Source: Zoogloea sp.
GTDB lineage: Bacteria; Pseudomonadota; Gammaproteobacteria; Burkholderiales; Rhodocyclaceae
Length of the DNA: 36,722 nt
NCBI GenBank assembly: GCA_023150095.1
Contig: JAKLLO010000029.1
Coordinates: 1 to 36,722, forward strand
Reading direction: 5' to 3'
Every line of letters starts with the position of its first letter. Position 1 is the first letter of the stretch. The notes under the pieces are model-generated. The model did not search any database, was not told the origin of the DNA, and saw nothing but the letters and a program-made list of their open reading frames with translations. This document shows, in pieces, positions 18,505 to 27,988 of the stretch. The position numbers and the translations under genes are program-made.

Positions 18505-19062
18505 TCAGCCACGCTGATTTCGCCCCATCCGCAGCAAGTGCACAACCAGCGCCCCCACCGCCAGCACGATGAGAGCCCCCTCCTCCACCTCCTTGAACGC
18601 CGGCAGCATCCGTTCGATTACCTCACCAAAAGCGTAACCCGCCCCGCCGACGGCGCTGGCCCAGACGCCAGCCCCCAGAAAATTAAGGACCAGAAAACGG
18701 TACGCCGGAACCCCGCTCCAGCCCATCAGCACCGGACCGGCAACACGCACGCCGACCATGAACCGCACCCCCAGCACGAGCGCGTCCTGATGCGCCCGGA
18801 TCATCGCCTGGACGCGCGGGACAAGCCGGCGGATCGACGCAAACCGTTCGATCAGCGAAGCCCCATGTCGTCGCCCCAGCCAGAACCAGCACTGATCGCC
18901 GGCAAAGCTCGAAAGCAGTGCAACCGCCATCACCGCGGGCAGATCGAGCATTCCGCGATGAGCGGCGTAGCCAGCCACCAGCAGCACGGTTTCCCCTTCG
19001 AGAACACACCCGACCGCTACCGCCAGATAGCCGTAGTTGGCAACAAGGTCACTGAGCGTCAT
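18505..19062 (-). CDS. DedA-family membrane protein
   Basis: A 185-residue protein of the DedA/SNARE-associated family: LEGETVLLVAGYAAHRG near the N-terminus, then SFAGDQCWFWLGRRHG, FMVGVRVAGPVLMGWSGV with conserved Arg and Gly-Pro residues, and helices at about 130-150 and 160-178. DedA proteins are flippases or scramblases for lipid carriers, including undecaprenyl phosphate in some members. The start ATG at 19062 has no obvious ribosome site. The undecaprenyl-pyrophosphate phosphatase gene uppP is 1.8 kb away; a link through the same lipid carrier is only a possibility. Confidence 0.9.
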   Translation of the reverse strand: MTLSDLVANYGYLAVAVGCVLEGETVLLVAGYAAHRGMLDLPAVMAVALLSSFAGDQCWFWLGRRHGASLIERFASIRRLVPRVQAMIRAHQDALVLGVRFMVGVRVAGPVLMGWSGVPAYRFLVLNFLGAGVWASAVGGAGYAFGEVIERMLPAFKEVEEGALIVLAVGALVVHLLRMGRNQRG

Positions 19063-19253
19063 GAGATATCAAAAACAGATTACAGCGCAGCGCGGGCAAT
19101 GCCGGGATCTTGAGAAAGGCCCACGGAAACTTATCGTGTCCCCTGGACCACAAAGCGTGTAGCCGGGTTCAGAAATTACACCACGCAACCCAACTCGGCA
19201 TCTTCAGACCGCCTTCCGGCAACCTCAGCGCAACACCATCAAGGAGCCCTCAG

Positions 19254-19490
19254 ATGGAAGCCCAGACGCACACCATGACGCATCTCTTCGCCCAGCTTGG
19301 CCTGCCCGATGACGCGGCCTCGATCGATGCCTTCATCGCCGCCCACGCGCCGCTGCCCCACGACCTGCGACTGACCGACGCCGCTTTCTGGACGCCGGCC
19401 CAGGCCGCCTTCCTGCGGGCAGAGCTGGCCGAGGATGCCGACTGGAGCGCCGTGGTCGATACCCTCGACGCCCGGCTGCGCCACGCCTGA
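19254..19490 (+). CDS. DUF2789 domain-containing small protein
   Basis: A 78-residue soluble acidic protein. The pattern MTHLFAQLGLPDDAASIDAF, HAPLPHDLRLTDAAFWTP and AQAAFLRAELAEDADWS matches the DUF2789 family over its full length. Start at ATG 19254, with AAGGAG about 7 bases upstream; longer frames upstream look non-coding. Function is unknown. Its stop codon directly abuts the stop codon of the convergent HD-GYP gene (TGA|TCA). The 191 bases before it (19063-19253), between DedA and this gene, show no further feature. Confidence 0.88.
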   Translation: MEAQTHTMTHLFAQLGLPDDAASIDAFIAAHAPLPHDLRLTDAAFWTPAQAAFLRAELAEDADWSAVVDTLDARLRHA

Positions 19491-20714
19491 TCAGGCCACC
19501 ATCAGAAAACGGCCCGGGTCGACGCCCCAGCGGTCTGGCGCCTCGGCCGACACGATGCGGTCGCCGCCACCGCTGCCGAGCCGTCGGGAGAGGTCCACGA
19601 CCTCGGGCTTGATGTAGCCGTTGGAGCGGGTGCTGAAGAACACCCGCAGTCGCGGCGTGAGCAGGTTGGATTCGTTCTGCTCGATCACCACCCCAAGCCG
19701 TCCGGATTCCAGCCGCACCAGGCTGCCCACCGGGTAGATCCCCACGCAGCGCATGAAGGCCTGGAGCAGCTTCTGGTCGAAATGCGCGGCGCTCCATTCC
19801 CACATCTTGCGCAGCCCCTCGGCGGCGGGCATGGCCTTGTGGTAGCAGCGTTCGGCGGTAATGGCGTCGTACACATCCACGATGGCCGCCATCCGCGCCA
19901 TGCTTGAGATCGCATCGCCCGACAGCCGGTCAGGGTAGCCGCTGCCGTCCAGCCGTTCGTGGTGGTGGCGCGTGATGTCCAGCGGCACGGGCCCGATGCC
20001 GGGCGTCTCCAGGAGCTGGGCATGTCCATCGCCCGGATGGCGCTTGATGAGTTCGAACTCCGCGTCGGTCAGCCGCCCGGGCTTGTTGAGCACCTCATCC
20101 GGCACCTTCATCTTGCCGATGTCGTGGAGCAGCCCGCCGATCCCGCCCTGCCGCAGATCATCCCCCTCCAGCCCGAGGGAGCGCCCGAAGGCGATCATCA
20201 GGGTGCACACGCTCACCGAGTGCAGGAAGGTGTAGTCGTCCTTGTTCTTGATGCCGATGAGCCCCATCAGCGCGCCGCCGTTGCGCAGCACCGAACCGGT
20301 GATCGCCTCGACGACCGGCTCGGCATCCTCGAGCGACACCGCCTTGCCGAGGCGCACGTCGCTCATCATCGAGCGCACCACCCGGTGAGCCTGGTCGTGC
20401 ACCTTGCGGGCGCGCTGCATTTCCTCGTGGACCGACACCCGCAGCGGCATATCGACAGGCGTCGCCAGCGCGGCGGCGATCTCCTCCTCGACCGCCGCCC
20501 GCACCTCGGCGGCGGGCACCGCATCCTGGTCGTCCAGCCCCCGGTCGGTATCGATATAGACGTGCTCGACGCCAGACTCGACGATGCGCCGCAGATCGTC
20601 GTCGCCGTCGAGCCGGAAGCGCGAACGCCAGAACGGATGGGACATCCAGTCGCCGCAGAACTCGTGAATGAACATGCCAGGCCGAAGCCGGGCCACCGCA
20701 ATCTTCTTCAACAT
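19491..20714 (-). CDS. HD-GYP domain cyclic-di-GMP phosphodiesterase (DUF3391 N-terminus)
   Basis: A 407-residue cytosolic protein. The N-terminal 120 residues (LRPGMFIHEFCGDWMSHPFWRS cut as VARLRPGMFIHEFC and WMSHPFWRSRF) are the DUF3391 domain often joined to HD-GYP. The catalytic domain holds LLHDIGKMKVPD (His197-Asp198), RHPGDGHA, HHHERLDGSGYP (250-261) and DVYDAITAERCYH. All metal and GYP-loop residues are present, so it should cleave c-di-GMP. A C-terminal part (about 320-407) resembles a small beta domain. A sigma-28-like promoter lies 34-60 bases upstream. Ends head to tail with DUF2789 without spacing. Confidence 0.93.
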   Translation of the reverse strand: MLKKIAVARLRPGMFIHEFCGDWMSHPFWRSRFRLDGDDDLRRIVESGVEHVYIDTDRGLDDQDAVPAAEVRAAVEEEIAAALATPVDMPLRVSVHEEMQRARKVHDQAHRVVRSMMSDVRLGKAVSLEDAEPVVEAITGSVLRNGGALMGLIGIKNKDDYTFLHSVSVCTLMIAFGRSLGLEGDDLRQGGIGGLLHDIGKMKVPDEVLNKPGRLTDAEFELIKRHPGDGHAQLLETPGIGPVPLDITRHHHERLDGSGYPDRLSGDAISSMARMAAIVDVYDAITAERCYHKAMPAAEGLRKMWEWSAAHFDQKLLQAFMRCVGIYPVGSLVRLESGRLGVVIEQNESNLLTPRLRVFFSTRSNGYIKPEVVDLSRRLGSGGGDRIVSAEAPDRWGVDPGRFLMVA

Positions 20715-20747
20715 CAGGGGCGATCACCTGGAATAGTCATCCAGAAT

Positions 20748-20774
20748 GTATCGGCACGAGGAGCGCAGTCTTGA
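20748..20774 (-). promoter_or_regulatory. Probable sigma-28 (FliA) promoter of the HD-GYP gene
   Basis: On the minus strand TCAAGACT (20774-20767), an 11-base spacer, and GCCGATAC (20755-20748). Against the E. coli consensus TAAAGTTT-N11-GCCGATAA this is 5 of 8 and 7 of 8 with exact spacing. It would start transcription about 25-30 bases before the ATG at 20714. Confidence 0.6.
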
Positions 20775-20831
20775 ACACGTGTTCGTGAAGGATTCACACA
20801 CCCTGCCACCGGCGCTTAAATATTCGAAGGC

Positions 20832-20837
20832 TATAAT
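20832..20837 (+). promoter_or_regulatory. Candidate -10 element upstream of uppP
   Basis: A perfect TATAAT lies 35 bases before the uppP start in an AT-richer stretch. No recognisable -35 stands at 16-18 bases, so only the -10 is called. Confidence 0.45.
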
Positions 20838-20872
20838 GCAGCCTCTTTTGGCATCGCAAACTCTATCGTTCC

Positions 20873-21697
20873 ATGGACATCATCCTGCTCCTCAAGGCGC
20901 TGATCCTCGGCGTGGTCGAAGGTCTGACCGAATTCCTGCCGATCTCCAGCACCGGCCACCTGATCCTCGCCGGCGACCTGCTGAACTTCAACGACGACCG
21001 GGGCAAGCTGTTCGAGATCGTCATCCAGTCCGGCGCCATCCTCGCCGTGGTGTGGGAATACCGGGCGCGCCTCGCCGCCACCTTCGCCGGCCTCGGCCGG
21101 GTGCGTGAGGCCAACCGGCTGGTGCTCAACCTGTTCATCGCCTTCCTGCCCCTCGCGGTGCTGGGCCTCGCCTTCGGCAAGGCCATCAAGGCCCACCTGT
21201 TTGCCCCCATCCCGGTAGCCACCGCCTTCATCGTCGGCGCCTTCGTCATCCTGTGGGCCGAGCGCAAGAACCACAGCGTGCGGATCGAAACGGTGGATGA
21301 AATGCGCCCGATGGACGCCGTCAAGATGGGCATCGCCCAGGCCTTCGCGCTGATCCCCGGCACTTCCCGCTCGGGCTCGACGATCATCGGCGGCATGCTG
21401 TTCGGCCTGTCCCGCAAGGCGGCCACCGAGTTCTCGTTCTTCCTGGCCATCCCCACGCTGGGCGTCGCCACGGTCTATCAGGTCTACAAGGAGCGTGCGC
21501 TCCTCAACGCCGACGACCTGGGCATGTGGATCGTCGGCTTCATCTCGGCCTTCATATCCGCCTTCCTGTGCGTGCGCTGGCTGCTGCGTTACATCTCCAG
21601 CCACGACTTCGTGCCCTTCGCCTGGTATCGCATCGCCTTCGGCATCGTCGTGCTGGCCACCTGGCACTTCGGCCTCGTCGAATGGACGGCCCACTGA
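20873..21697 (+). CDS. uppP: Undecaprenyl-diphosphatase (BacA type)
   Basis: A 274-residue membrane protein with about eight helices. The two family signatures are clear: [19 protein letters not shown] (about 15-33) and [16 protein letters not shown] (about 160-175), which contain the catalytic Glu, Ser and Arg residues. It dephosphorylates undecaprenyl pyrophosphate to recycle the lipid carrier for peptidoglycan and other glycans, and gives bacitracin resistance when abundant. The next gene starts inside its last codons (16-base overlap), so uppP opens a four-gene run to 24019. Confidence 0.97.
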   Translation: MDIILLLKALILGVVEGLTEFLPISSTGHLILAGDLLNFNDDRGKLFEIVIQSGAILAVVWEYRARLAATFAGLGRVREANRLVLNLFIAFLPLAVLGLAFGKAIKAHLFAPIPVATAFIVGAFVILWAERKNHSVRIETVDEMRPMDAVKMGIAQAFALIPGTSRSGSTIIGGMLFGLSRKAATEFSFFLAIPTLGVATVYQVYKERALLNADDLGMWIVGFISAFISAFLCVRWLLRYISSHDFVPFAWYRIAFGIVVLATWHFGLVEWTAH

Positions 21698-22620
21698 TCG
21701 ACCCCGCAGCCGTCGGCCCGTGGCGGGTCACCACCCGCCACACCGACCTGCACGACACCCGGCGGGCGCGCACCCTGCCGATCAAGCTCTACCTGCCCGA
21801 CACGCCCGCGCCCCGCGGGCTGATCCTGTTCTCCCACGGGCTCGGCGGCTCCCGCGAGGGCGGCAGCGCGTGGCTCGGCCACTGGGCCAGCCACGGCTAT
21901 TTGTTGCTGGCAATGCAACACCCGGGCTCGGATTGTTCCATTCTTCGCAACAATTCGCCCCAGTCGCTGCGCAGCGCCTTCAAGGCGGCGATGAACCCGG
22001 AGGAGCTCACCCACCGGGTGGATGACTTCCGTTTCGTCCTCGAGCGCATCGGCCGCGACGCCAGCCTGCCCGATGCCATCCACAACGCCAGCGCCATCGG
22101 CCTCGCCGGGCATTCCTTCGGCGCCGTCACGGTGCAGCTGATGGCCGGCGAGCGGCGTCCCACCCAGCCGCCCCATCCGCTCGACCCGCGGGTCCGCGCC
22201 GTGCTCGCCTTCAGCCCGTCGGCCCGTCAGGCGGATACCGGCCCCGGCCTCGACCACCGCTTCGGCCAGATCCACCTGCCCTTTCTCAGCATCACCGGCA
22301 GTCGCGACGACGGCATGGGTCTCTCCGACATCACCGCCGCCAACCGCGAAGTGCCCTACCGCCACATGCCCGCCGACGGCGGCAAGTATCTGCTGGTGTT
22401 TGCCGGCGGCAACCACCTGGATTTTGCCGGCGAGGCCAGCGACGCCGAGGGCGCCATGTTCCGCATCCGCCGCGAACCCGCCGCCTTCCGCCCCCACATC
22501 CTCGCTGCCAGCACGGTTTTCTGGCACGCTCACCTGGCCGGCGACGGCGACGCCCGCCACTGGCTCACCGACGAATTCCCCGCCCGACTGCGCCCCGACG
22601 ACCGCTTCGAACACAAATGA
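21682..22620 (+). CDS. Alpha/beta hydrolase (dienelactone-hydrolase-like)
   Basis: A 312-residue hydrolase. [14 protein letters not shown] is the oxyanion-hole loop, [11 protein letters not shown] holds the nucleophile Ser, [10 protein letters not shown] likely the Asp, and [11 protein letters not shown] the catalytic His. The layout matches predicted dienelactone hydrolases of the COG4188 type. There is no clear signal peptide, unlike many secreted relatives. The start ATG at 21682 lies inside uppP and was chosen because it leaves a full N-terminal strand; the next gene overlaps by ATGA. The natural ester substrate is unknown. Confidence 0.83.
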   Translation: MDGPLIDPAAVGPWRVTTRHTDLHDTRRARTLPIKLYLPDTPAPRGLILFSHGLGGSREGGSAWLGHWASHGYLLLAMQHPGSDCSILRNNSPQSLRSAFKAAMNPEELTHRVDDFRFVLERIGRDASLPDAIHNASAIGLAGHSFGAVTVQLMAGERRPTQPPHPLDPRVRAVLAFSPSARQADTGPGLDHRFGQIHLPFLSITGSRDDGMGLSDITAANREVPYRHMPADGGKYLLVFAGGNHLDFAGEASDAEGAMFRIRREPAAFRPHILAASTVFWHAHLAGDGDARHWLTDEFPARLRPDDRFEHK

Positions 22621-23186
22621 TCATCTACCTCCACGGCTTCCGCTCCGGCCCGCAAAGCTGGAAATCCCGCAGCCTCAAGGCGCGCATGGATCAGCTCGGC
22701 CTCGGCGACGCCTTTTGGGGCGGACAGCTGCCGGTCTCGGCCCACGAAGCCATGGCCCTTGCGGAAGCACAGATCGCCCGCAGCAGCACGCCGCCCACGC
22801 TGGTCGGCAGCAGTCTCGGCGGCTACTACGCCACCTGCCTCGCCGAGCGCCACGGGCTCAAGGCCGTGCTGGTGAATCCCGCCGTGCTGGCGCCCCTCTC
22901 GCTGTCCGCCTACATCGGCACCCAGACCCACATGTACACCGGCGAGGCCTTCGATTTCACCCTCGATCACGTGGAGCAATTGCGCGCCATCGAGCCAACC
23001 GCCATCACCCGGCCCGAACGCTACTGGCTGATGGTCGAGACCGGCGACGAGGTGCTCGACTACCGCCACGCGGTGGCCCGCTACGCCGGCGCCCGGCAGA
23101 CGGTGCTACCCGGCGGCGACCACAGCTTCACGCAATGGGACAAGTACCTTGACCCAATTCTCCAATTTGCCGGACTGCTGAAATGA
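22617..23186 (+). CDS. YqiA/YcfP-family esterase
   Basis: A 189-residue compact alpha/beta hydrolase with [16 protein letters not shown] at the N-terminus, LVGSSLGGYYATCLAERHG (nucleophile Ser), METGDEVLDYRHA (Asp) and LPGGDHSFTQWDKYL (His). These are hallmarks of the YqiA family. Substrate is not known; E. coli YqiA is an esterase acting on short acyl esters. It is coupled by 4-base overlaps on both sides, to the other hydrolase and to the methyltransferase. Confidence 0.9.
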   Translation: MIIYLHGFRSGPQSWKSRSLKARMDQLGLGDAFWGGQLPVSAHEAMALAEAQIARSSTPPTLVGSSLGGYYATCLAERHGLKAVLVNPAVLAPLSLSAYIGTQTHMYTGEAFDFTLDHVEQLRAIEPTAITRPERYWLMVETGDEVLDYRHAVARYAGARQTVLPGGDHSFTQWDKYLDPILQFAGLLK

Positions 23187-24019
23187 GCACCGATTTCGAC
23201 GCCCGCCGTTTCAAGGCCCTGGAGCGCAGCGGCTTCAACCGCATCGCCGCCCGTTACGCCGACGGCGCCCCGCTGCGCGCCGGCCTGCAGACTGCGCTGC
23301 TCGACGAGGCACGCCTCGCCCCCGGTGAAAAGGTGCTCGATCTCGCCGCCGGCCCCGGCCTGCTGGCCCGCGACGCCGCCCGCCGGGTGCTGCCGGATGG
23401 CTGGGTGCTCGCCAGCGACATCGCCGAGAACATGCTCGCCGAAGGCCAGTGCCGCGCCGCCGCCGAAGGCCTGCCGGATCTGCTCGCCGCCGCCTGCGAC
23501 GCCGAGCACCTGGCGTTTGCCGATGCGAGCGTCGATGTGGCACTTGTCGGCCTCGGCCTCTTCATCTTTCCCGACCCGGCCAAGGCGCTGGCCGAGCTCC
23601 ATCGGGTCCTGCGCCCGAGCGGACGCATCGCGCTGTCGGTGTGGGGCCCGCGAGACGCCGTGCCGCTGATCGCCCGCGCCCAGGACTGCATCGCCCGCCT
23701 GCTGCCGCCGCCCAAGGTGGCGCGGCCGACGGTGTTCAGGCTGGGCGAGGCCGGCGTGCTCGCCAAACTGCTCGAAGAAGCGGGCTTCAGCGACGTGAGC
23801 ATCACGCCGCACACCTTCGCCTGCCGTTTCGAGAGCGCCGACGATTACTGGCAAGCCTTCCTCGATCTGGCTGGCGGAGCGGCGGAATCGCTGTCGCGCC
23901 TGCCCGATGCGATGCAGGCCAGGCTGCGCGCCGCGGTGGCCGACGATCTCGCCAGCCACCGGGACGGCGACGGTTACGTGCTCGACTACACCGTGCTGGT
24001 CGCCAGCGCCCGGCGTTAG
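23183..24019 (+). CDS. Class I SAM-dependent methyltransferase
   Basis: A 278-residue protein with the Rossmann methyltransferase motifs: motif I EKVLDLAAGPGLLARDAA (about 48-65), an acidic DIAENML after strand 2, DAEHLAFADASVDVALVGLGL (motif II/post-II), and LRPSGRIALSVWG (motif III). It resembles UbiE/COQ5-like small-molecule methyltransferases, but the acceptor is not evident. It ends the uppP run; its TAG shares bases with the stop codon of the convergent photolyase gene. Confidence 0.88.
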   Translation: MSTDFDARRFKALERSGFNRIAARYADGAPLRAGLQTALLDEARLAPGEKVLDLAAGPGLLARDAARRVLPDGWVLASDIAENMLAEGQCRAAAEGLPDLLAAACDAEHLAFADASVDVALVGLGLFIFPDPAKALAELHRVLRPSGRIALSVWGPRDAVPLIARAQDCIARLLPPPKVARPTVFRLGEAGVLAKLLEEAGFSDVSITPHTFACRFESADDYWQAFLDLAGGAAESLSRLPDAMQARLRAAVADDLASHRDGDGYVLDYTVLVASARR

Positions 24020-25461
24020 TCCGCCGCCGGTTCCGCTTCGTCTGCCGACTTCACCACGCCAAAGCGCGCCAGGGTGCGCTCCCGCGCCTTGGCGTGATCG
24101 ACGATGGGCGCCGGGTAATCCTTGCCGATCTCGCAGCCGGCCAGCTTCTGGTCGATGGGCGGCATGGTCCACGGGGCGTGGATGAACTTGTCCGGCACCT
24201 TGGCCAGCTCCGGCAGGTAGCGCCGGATGAAGCTGCCGTCCGGGTCGAACTTCTCGGACTGATTGACCGGATTGAAGATGCGGAAATACGGCTGGGCGTC
24301 GCAGCCGGTGGAGGCCGCCCACTGCCAGCCGCCGTTGTTGGCGGCCAGGTCGAAATCGTTGAGCTCGTCGGCAAAATACTTTTCACCCAGCCGCCAGTCG
24401 ATGCCCAGATCCTTGGTCAGAAACGACGCCACCACCATCCGCAGCCGGTTGTGCATGTAGCCGCTGTGGGCGATCTGGCGCATCGCCGCGTCGACAAGCG
24501 GGTAGCCGGTGCGCGCCTCGCACCAGGCGGCGAACAGATCCGGCGCGTCATCCCAGCGCACCCGGTCGTATTCCGGCCGGAAGCTCGCGCCCACCACGCG
24601 GGGGTTGTGCCACAGGATCTGGAAATAGAAATCCCGCCAGATCAGCTCCGACAGCCAGGTGTCGGCGCCCTCGCCGCCCCGCACGTGGGCCAGCCGGGCC
24701 AGCTCGCGGATCGACACCGTGCCAAAGCGCAGATGCACCGACAGGTAAGACACGCCCTTGCTGGCCGGGAAATCCCGCCGCGCCTTGTAGCGGTCGATGC
24801 GGCGCACAAAATCGTCGATCAGCCTGCGCCCGCCCGCCATGCCCGGCGTGATGCCGACTTCCAGCAGGTTGGTCGGCTCGAAGCCGATATCGGAAAGGGA
24901 CGGAATCGACTCGCCCGCCGACAGAGGCGCCAGATGGGCGGCGTATTTTTCGACCGGATAGGCCTTCAGGTGGAAGTCGGTGAGCGCCGCCAGCCAGGCC
25001 CGCTTGTAGGGCGTGAAGACCGAGAACGGCGTCGCGCTCTTGGTGAGCACCTCGTGCTTCTCGAAGATCACCTGATCCTTGAAGGTCTCGAAGCCAACGC
25101 CCTGCACGCGCAGCCGCTCGGCCACGTCGTCGTCCCGGGCGATGGCGGCGGGCTCGTAATCCCCGTTGGCCAGCACCGCCGTCACACCCAGCGACGCCGC
25201 CAGCGCCGGAATCACGTCCCGCGCCGGCCCGTGCCGGACGATCAACCCACCGCCCCGCGCCCGCAGCGCGGCATCGAGCTCGACGACGCTGGCGTGGATG
25301 AACTCCACCCGTCGGTCGGCCCGCTTTGGCAGTGCGTCGAGGATCTCGGAATCGAAGACAAAAACGCAGAAAACCTGCGGAAATCGCTTGAGCGCGTGAT
25401 ACAGCGCCGCATGGTCGAAGTCGCGCAGGTCGCGACGGAACCAGACAAGGGCAGATGACAT
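24016..25461 (-). CDS. phrB: Deoxyribodipyrimidine photolyase (CPD class I)
   Basis: A 481-residue photolyase/cryptochrome protein. The N-terminal antenna domain starts with [20 protein letters not shown]. The FAD domain has the diagnostic [57 protein letters not shown] and [20 protein letters not shown], and ends with [15 protein letters not shown]. These are the FAD-binding and substrate-contact motifs of CPD photolyases, which repair UV dimers with light. The start ATG at 25461 has no strong ribosome site. It may be transcribed divergently from the yqgE run, from an 80-base gap. Confidence 0.93.
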   Translation of the reverse strand: MSSALVWFRRDLRDFDHAALYHALKRFPQVFCVFVFDSEILDALPKRADRRVEFIHASVVELDAALRARGGGLIVRHGPARDVIPALAASLGVTAVLANGDYEPAAIARDDDVAERLRVQGVGFETFKDQVIFEKHEVLTKSATPFSVFTPYKRAWLAALTDFHLKAYPVEKYAAHLAPLSAGESIPSLSDIGFEPTNLLEVGITPGMAGGRRLIDDFVRRIDRYKARRDFPASKGVSYLSVHLRFGTVSIRELARLAHVRGGEGADTWLSELIWRDFYFQILWHNPRVVGASFRPEYDRVRWDDAPDLFAAWCEARTGYPLVDAAMRQIAHSGYMHNRLRMVVASFLTKDLGIDWRLGEKYFADELNDFDLAANNGGWQWAASTGCDAQPYFRIFNPVNQSEKFDPDGSFIRRYLPELAKVPDKFIHAPWTMPPIDQKLAGCEIGKDYPAPIVDHAKARERTLARFGVVKSADEAEPAAD

Positions 25462-25540
25462 GGAAAGCAGGGCTCTTGAAGGGGACGCAGGACTGAAAAG
25501 TTGCCGCTACAATCGGCGACCTCGGCTTAGAATACCACCC

Positions 25541-26107
25541 GTGACTACGACCACCATCAACCTCACCGATCACTTCCTGATCGCCATGCCCGCCATGGCC
25601 GATCCGAACTTTTCGCGCACGCTCACCTACATCGCCGAGCACAACGAGAACGGCGCCATGGGGGTCATCGTCAACCGCCCGACCGACATGCGGCTGGCAA
25701 CGCTCTTCGAGCGCATCGACATCCCCTTCGAGCAGCCTGATTTTGCCGATCTGCCGGTGTATTTCGGCGGCCCGGTCCAGGCGGATCGCGGCTTCGTGCT
25801 CCATCGCCCGGCCGGCGACTGGCACTCGACCCTCAAGGTGAGCGACACCGTCGGCCTCACCAGCTCCCGCGATGTGCTCCAGCACCTCGCCAGCAAGGGC
25901 GAGCCCGGCGAGGTGCTGGTCGCCCTCGGCTACGCCGGCTGGTCTGCCGGCCAGCTCGAACACGAACTCGCCCAGAACGCCTGGCTCACCGTGCCCGCCG
26001 ATCTCACCATTGTCTTTGATCTGCCGCCGGAAGAGCGCCTCGCCGCGGCCATGCAACTCATCGGCGTCGACTTCGCAAAACTGTCCGACGTCGCCGGTCA
26101 CGCGTGA
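25541..26107 (+). CDS. YqgE/AlgH family protein
   Basis: A 188-residue protein from GTG 25541 ([19 protein letters not shown]). Family marks: [62 protein letters not shown] and NAWLTVPAD. The family is widespread, next to ruvX in proteobacteria, with no firmly known activity; AlgH was linked to alginate control in Pseudomonas. It starts a run of five coupled genes. A TACAAT box at 25507-25512 upstream could be its -10, but the -35 is unclear. Confidence 0.93.
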   Translation: MTTTTINLTDHFLIAMPAMADPNFSRTLTYIAEHNENGAMGVIVNRPTDMRLATLFERIDIPFEQPDFADLPVYFGGPVQADRGFVLHRPAGDWHSTLKVSDTVGLTSSRDVLQHLASKGEPGEVLVALGYAGWSAGQLEHELAQNAWLTVPADLTIVFDLPPEERLAAAMQLIGVDFAKLSDVAGHA

Positions 26108-26532
26108 GCACCCTGCTGTCCTTCGACTTCGGCCTCGCGCGGATCGGGGTGGCGGTCGGCGAGACCGAGACCGGCCACGCCCATCCCCTCGCGCCCATCG
26201 CCGAAGAAGCCAACGCCGCGCGCTTTGCCGCCATCGAAAAGCTCCTCGCCGAATGGAAGCCCGCAGCGCTGGTCGTCGGCCTGCCCACGCACCTCGACGG
26301 CTCCGAACACGCCATGACCGTCCGTTGCCGGCGCTTCGCCAACCAGCTCCATGGCCGCTACGGGCTGCCCGTATCGCTGGTGGACGAGCGCCTGTCGTCG
26401 GCCGAGGCCGAAGGCCGCCTCAGCGAGGCCGGCCACCACGGCTGGCGCAAGCAGAAGCCCCGCCTCGATTCTGCCGCTGCCCAGATCATCCTGCTCCAGT
26501 ACTTCGAAAGTGCCAAACATGCAGCTACCTGA
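26104..26532 (+). CDS. ruvX: Holliday-junction resolvase-like / pre-16S rRNA nuclease
   Basis: A 142-residue RNase H-fold protein beginning at GTG 26104 (GTGA overlap with yqgE). [17 protein letters not shown] carries the first metal Asp (residue 8), then [27 protein letters not shown] with acidic residues, and [13 protein letters not shown] with the last Asp. The enzyme, YqgF/RuvX, is essential in E. coli and processes the 5' end of 16S rRNA precursor. pyrR starts inside its last codons. Confidence 0.94.
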   Translation: MSTLLSFDFGLARIGVAVGETETGHAHPLAPIAEEANAARFAAIEKLLAEWKPAALVVGLPTHLDGSEHAMTVRCRRFANQLHGRYGLPVSLVDERLSSAEAEGRLSEAGHHGWRKQKPRLDSAAAQIILLQYFESAKHAAT

Positions 26533-27019
26533 CGCCGAACACCTCATCGCCGACCTGGCCGCCGCGATGCGTCCCCACGTCACGCCGGCCACCGCGCTCG
26601 TCGGCATCCACACCGGTGGCGTGTGGCTCGCCCAGCGCCTCCACGCCCTCCTCGGCCTGACCCAGCCGCTCGGCACCATCGACGTGAGCTTCTACCGCGA
26701 CGACTACGCCGCCAAGGGCCTGCACCAGCAGCCCCAGGGCTCCAAGATCCCCTTCGACGTCGAAGACGCCCACATCGTCATCGTCGACGACGTGCTCTAC
26801 ACCGGCCGCACCACCCGCGCCGCCCTCAACGAACTCTTCGACTACGGCCGCCCGGCCCGGGTCGACCTGGCCGTGCTCATCGACCGCGGCGGACGCGAGC
26901 TGCCCATCTCCGCCCGCTTCTGCGCCCTCACGCTGCCAGAACCGCTGCCCGCCGGGCAAAACCTGCAACTCGAGCGCGACGACTCCGGCGCCCTCACCAT
27001 GAGGCTGATCCATGCATAA
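26519..27019 (+). CDS. pyrR: PyrR bifunctional pyrimidine regulator / uracil phosphoribosyltransferase
   Basis: A 166-residue type I phosphoribosyltransferase. It has [13 protein letters not shown] (substrate loop), [12 protein letters not shown], and the PRPP-binding [20 protein letters not shown], followed by [15 protein letters not shown]. In Gram-positive bacteria PyrR attenuates pyr transcription; in proteobacteria it is kept ahead of pyrB and its regulatory role is less clear. It overlaps ruvX by 14 bases and pyrB by 8. I see no obvious attenuator between these genes because there is no spacer. Confidence 0.95.
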   Translation: MQLPDAEHLIADLAAAMRPHVTPATALVGIHTGGVWLAQRLHALLGLTQPLGTIDVSFYRDDYAAKGLHQQPQGSKIPFDVEDAHIVIVDDVLYTGRTTRAALNELFDYGRPARVDLAVLIDRGGRELPISARFCALTLPEPLPAGQNLQLERDDSGALTMRLIHA

Positions 27020-27971
27020 CCCTCAACTCAACAAGCACGGCGAACTCCAGCACCTGCTGACCCTCGACGGCCTGCCGCGCAGCATCATCACCCAGATCCT
27101 CGACACCGCCGCGCCCTTCACCGAGATGGCCGAGCGCGAAGTGAAGAAGCTCCCGCTGCTGCGCGGCAAGAGCGTCTTCAACCTGTTCTTCGAGAACAGC
27201 ACGCGCACCCGCACCACCTTCGAGATCGCCGCCAAGCGCCTGTCGGCCGACGTGATCAACCTCAACGTGTCCACGTCCTCGACCAAGAAGGGCGAGACCC
27301 TGCTCGACACCGTGGACAACCTCTGTGCGATGCAGGCCGACATGTTCGTGGTGCGCCACGAATCCAGCGGCGCCCCGCACCTGATCGCCCAGCACCTGCA
27401 GAACACCGGCCGCGACCACATCCACGTGGTGAACGCCGGCGATGGCCGCCATGCCCACCCCACCCAGGGGCTGCTGGACATGTACACCATCCGGCACTAC
27501 AAAAAAGAGTTCCACAACCTCACCGTCGCCATCGTCGGTGACGTGCTCCACTCCCGCGTCGCCCGCTCCCAGATCGCCGCGCTCACCACCCTGGGCGTGC
27601 CCGAAGTGCGCGTGATCGGCCCCAAGACCCTGCTCCCGACCGATGTCGAGAAGATGGGCGTGCGCTACTGCGCCACCATGGAGGAAGGCCTCAAGGACGT
27701 GGACGTGGTGATGATGCTGCGCCTGCAGAACGAACGGATGAACGGCGCCCTGCTGCCCAGCCCGCAGGAGTTCTTCAAGGTGTGGGGCCTCACCGCGGAC
27801 AAGCTCGCCCTCGCCAAGCCCGACGCCATCGTGATGCACCCCGGCCCGATGAACCGCGGCGTCGAGATCGACTCCGCCGTGGCCGACGGCGGCCAGGCGG
27901 TGATCCTGCCGCAGGTCACCTTCGGCATCGCGGTGCGCATGGCCGTCATGAGCATGCTGGGCAGTCACTGA
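27012..27971 (+). CDS. pyrB: Aspartate carbamoyltransferase catalytic subunit
   Basis: A 319-residue transcarbamylase. The carbamoyl-phosphate site [13 protein letters not shown] is intact; [39 protein letters not shown] and [13 protein letters not shown] follow in order. It makes carbamoyl-aspartate in pyrimidine synthesis. No pyrI regulatory chain is present; instead a dihydroorotase-like gene follows 17 bases later, as in class A ATCases of pseudomonads where PyrB needs an inactive PyrC' for assembly. Confidence 0.97.
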   Translation: MHNPQLNKHGELQHLLTLDGLPRSIITQILDTAAPFTEMAEREVKKLPLLRGKSVFNLFFENSTRTRTTFEIAAKRLSADVINLNVSTSSTKKGETLLDTVDNLCAMQADMFVVRHESSGAPHLIAQHLQNTGRDHIHVVNAGDGRHAHPTQGLLDMYTIRHYKKEFHNLTVAIVGDVLHSRVARSQIAALTTLGVPEVRVIGPKTLLPTDVEKMGVRYCATMEEGLKDVDVVMMLRLQNERMNGALLPSPQEFFKVWGLTADKLALAKPDAIVMHPGPMNRGVEIDSAVADGGQAVILPQVTFGIAVRMAVMSMLGSH

Positions 27972-27988
27972 TCAACAGGTTTTCGACC

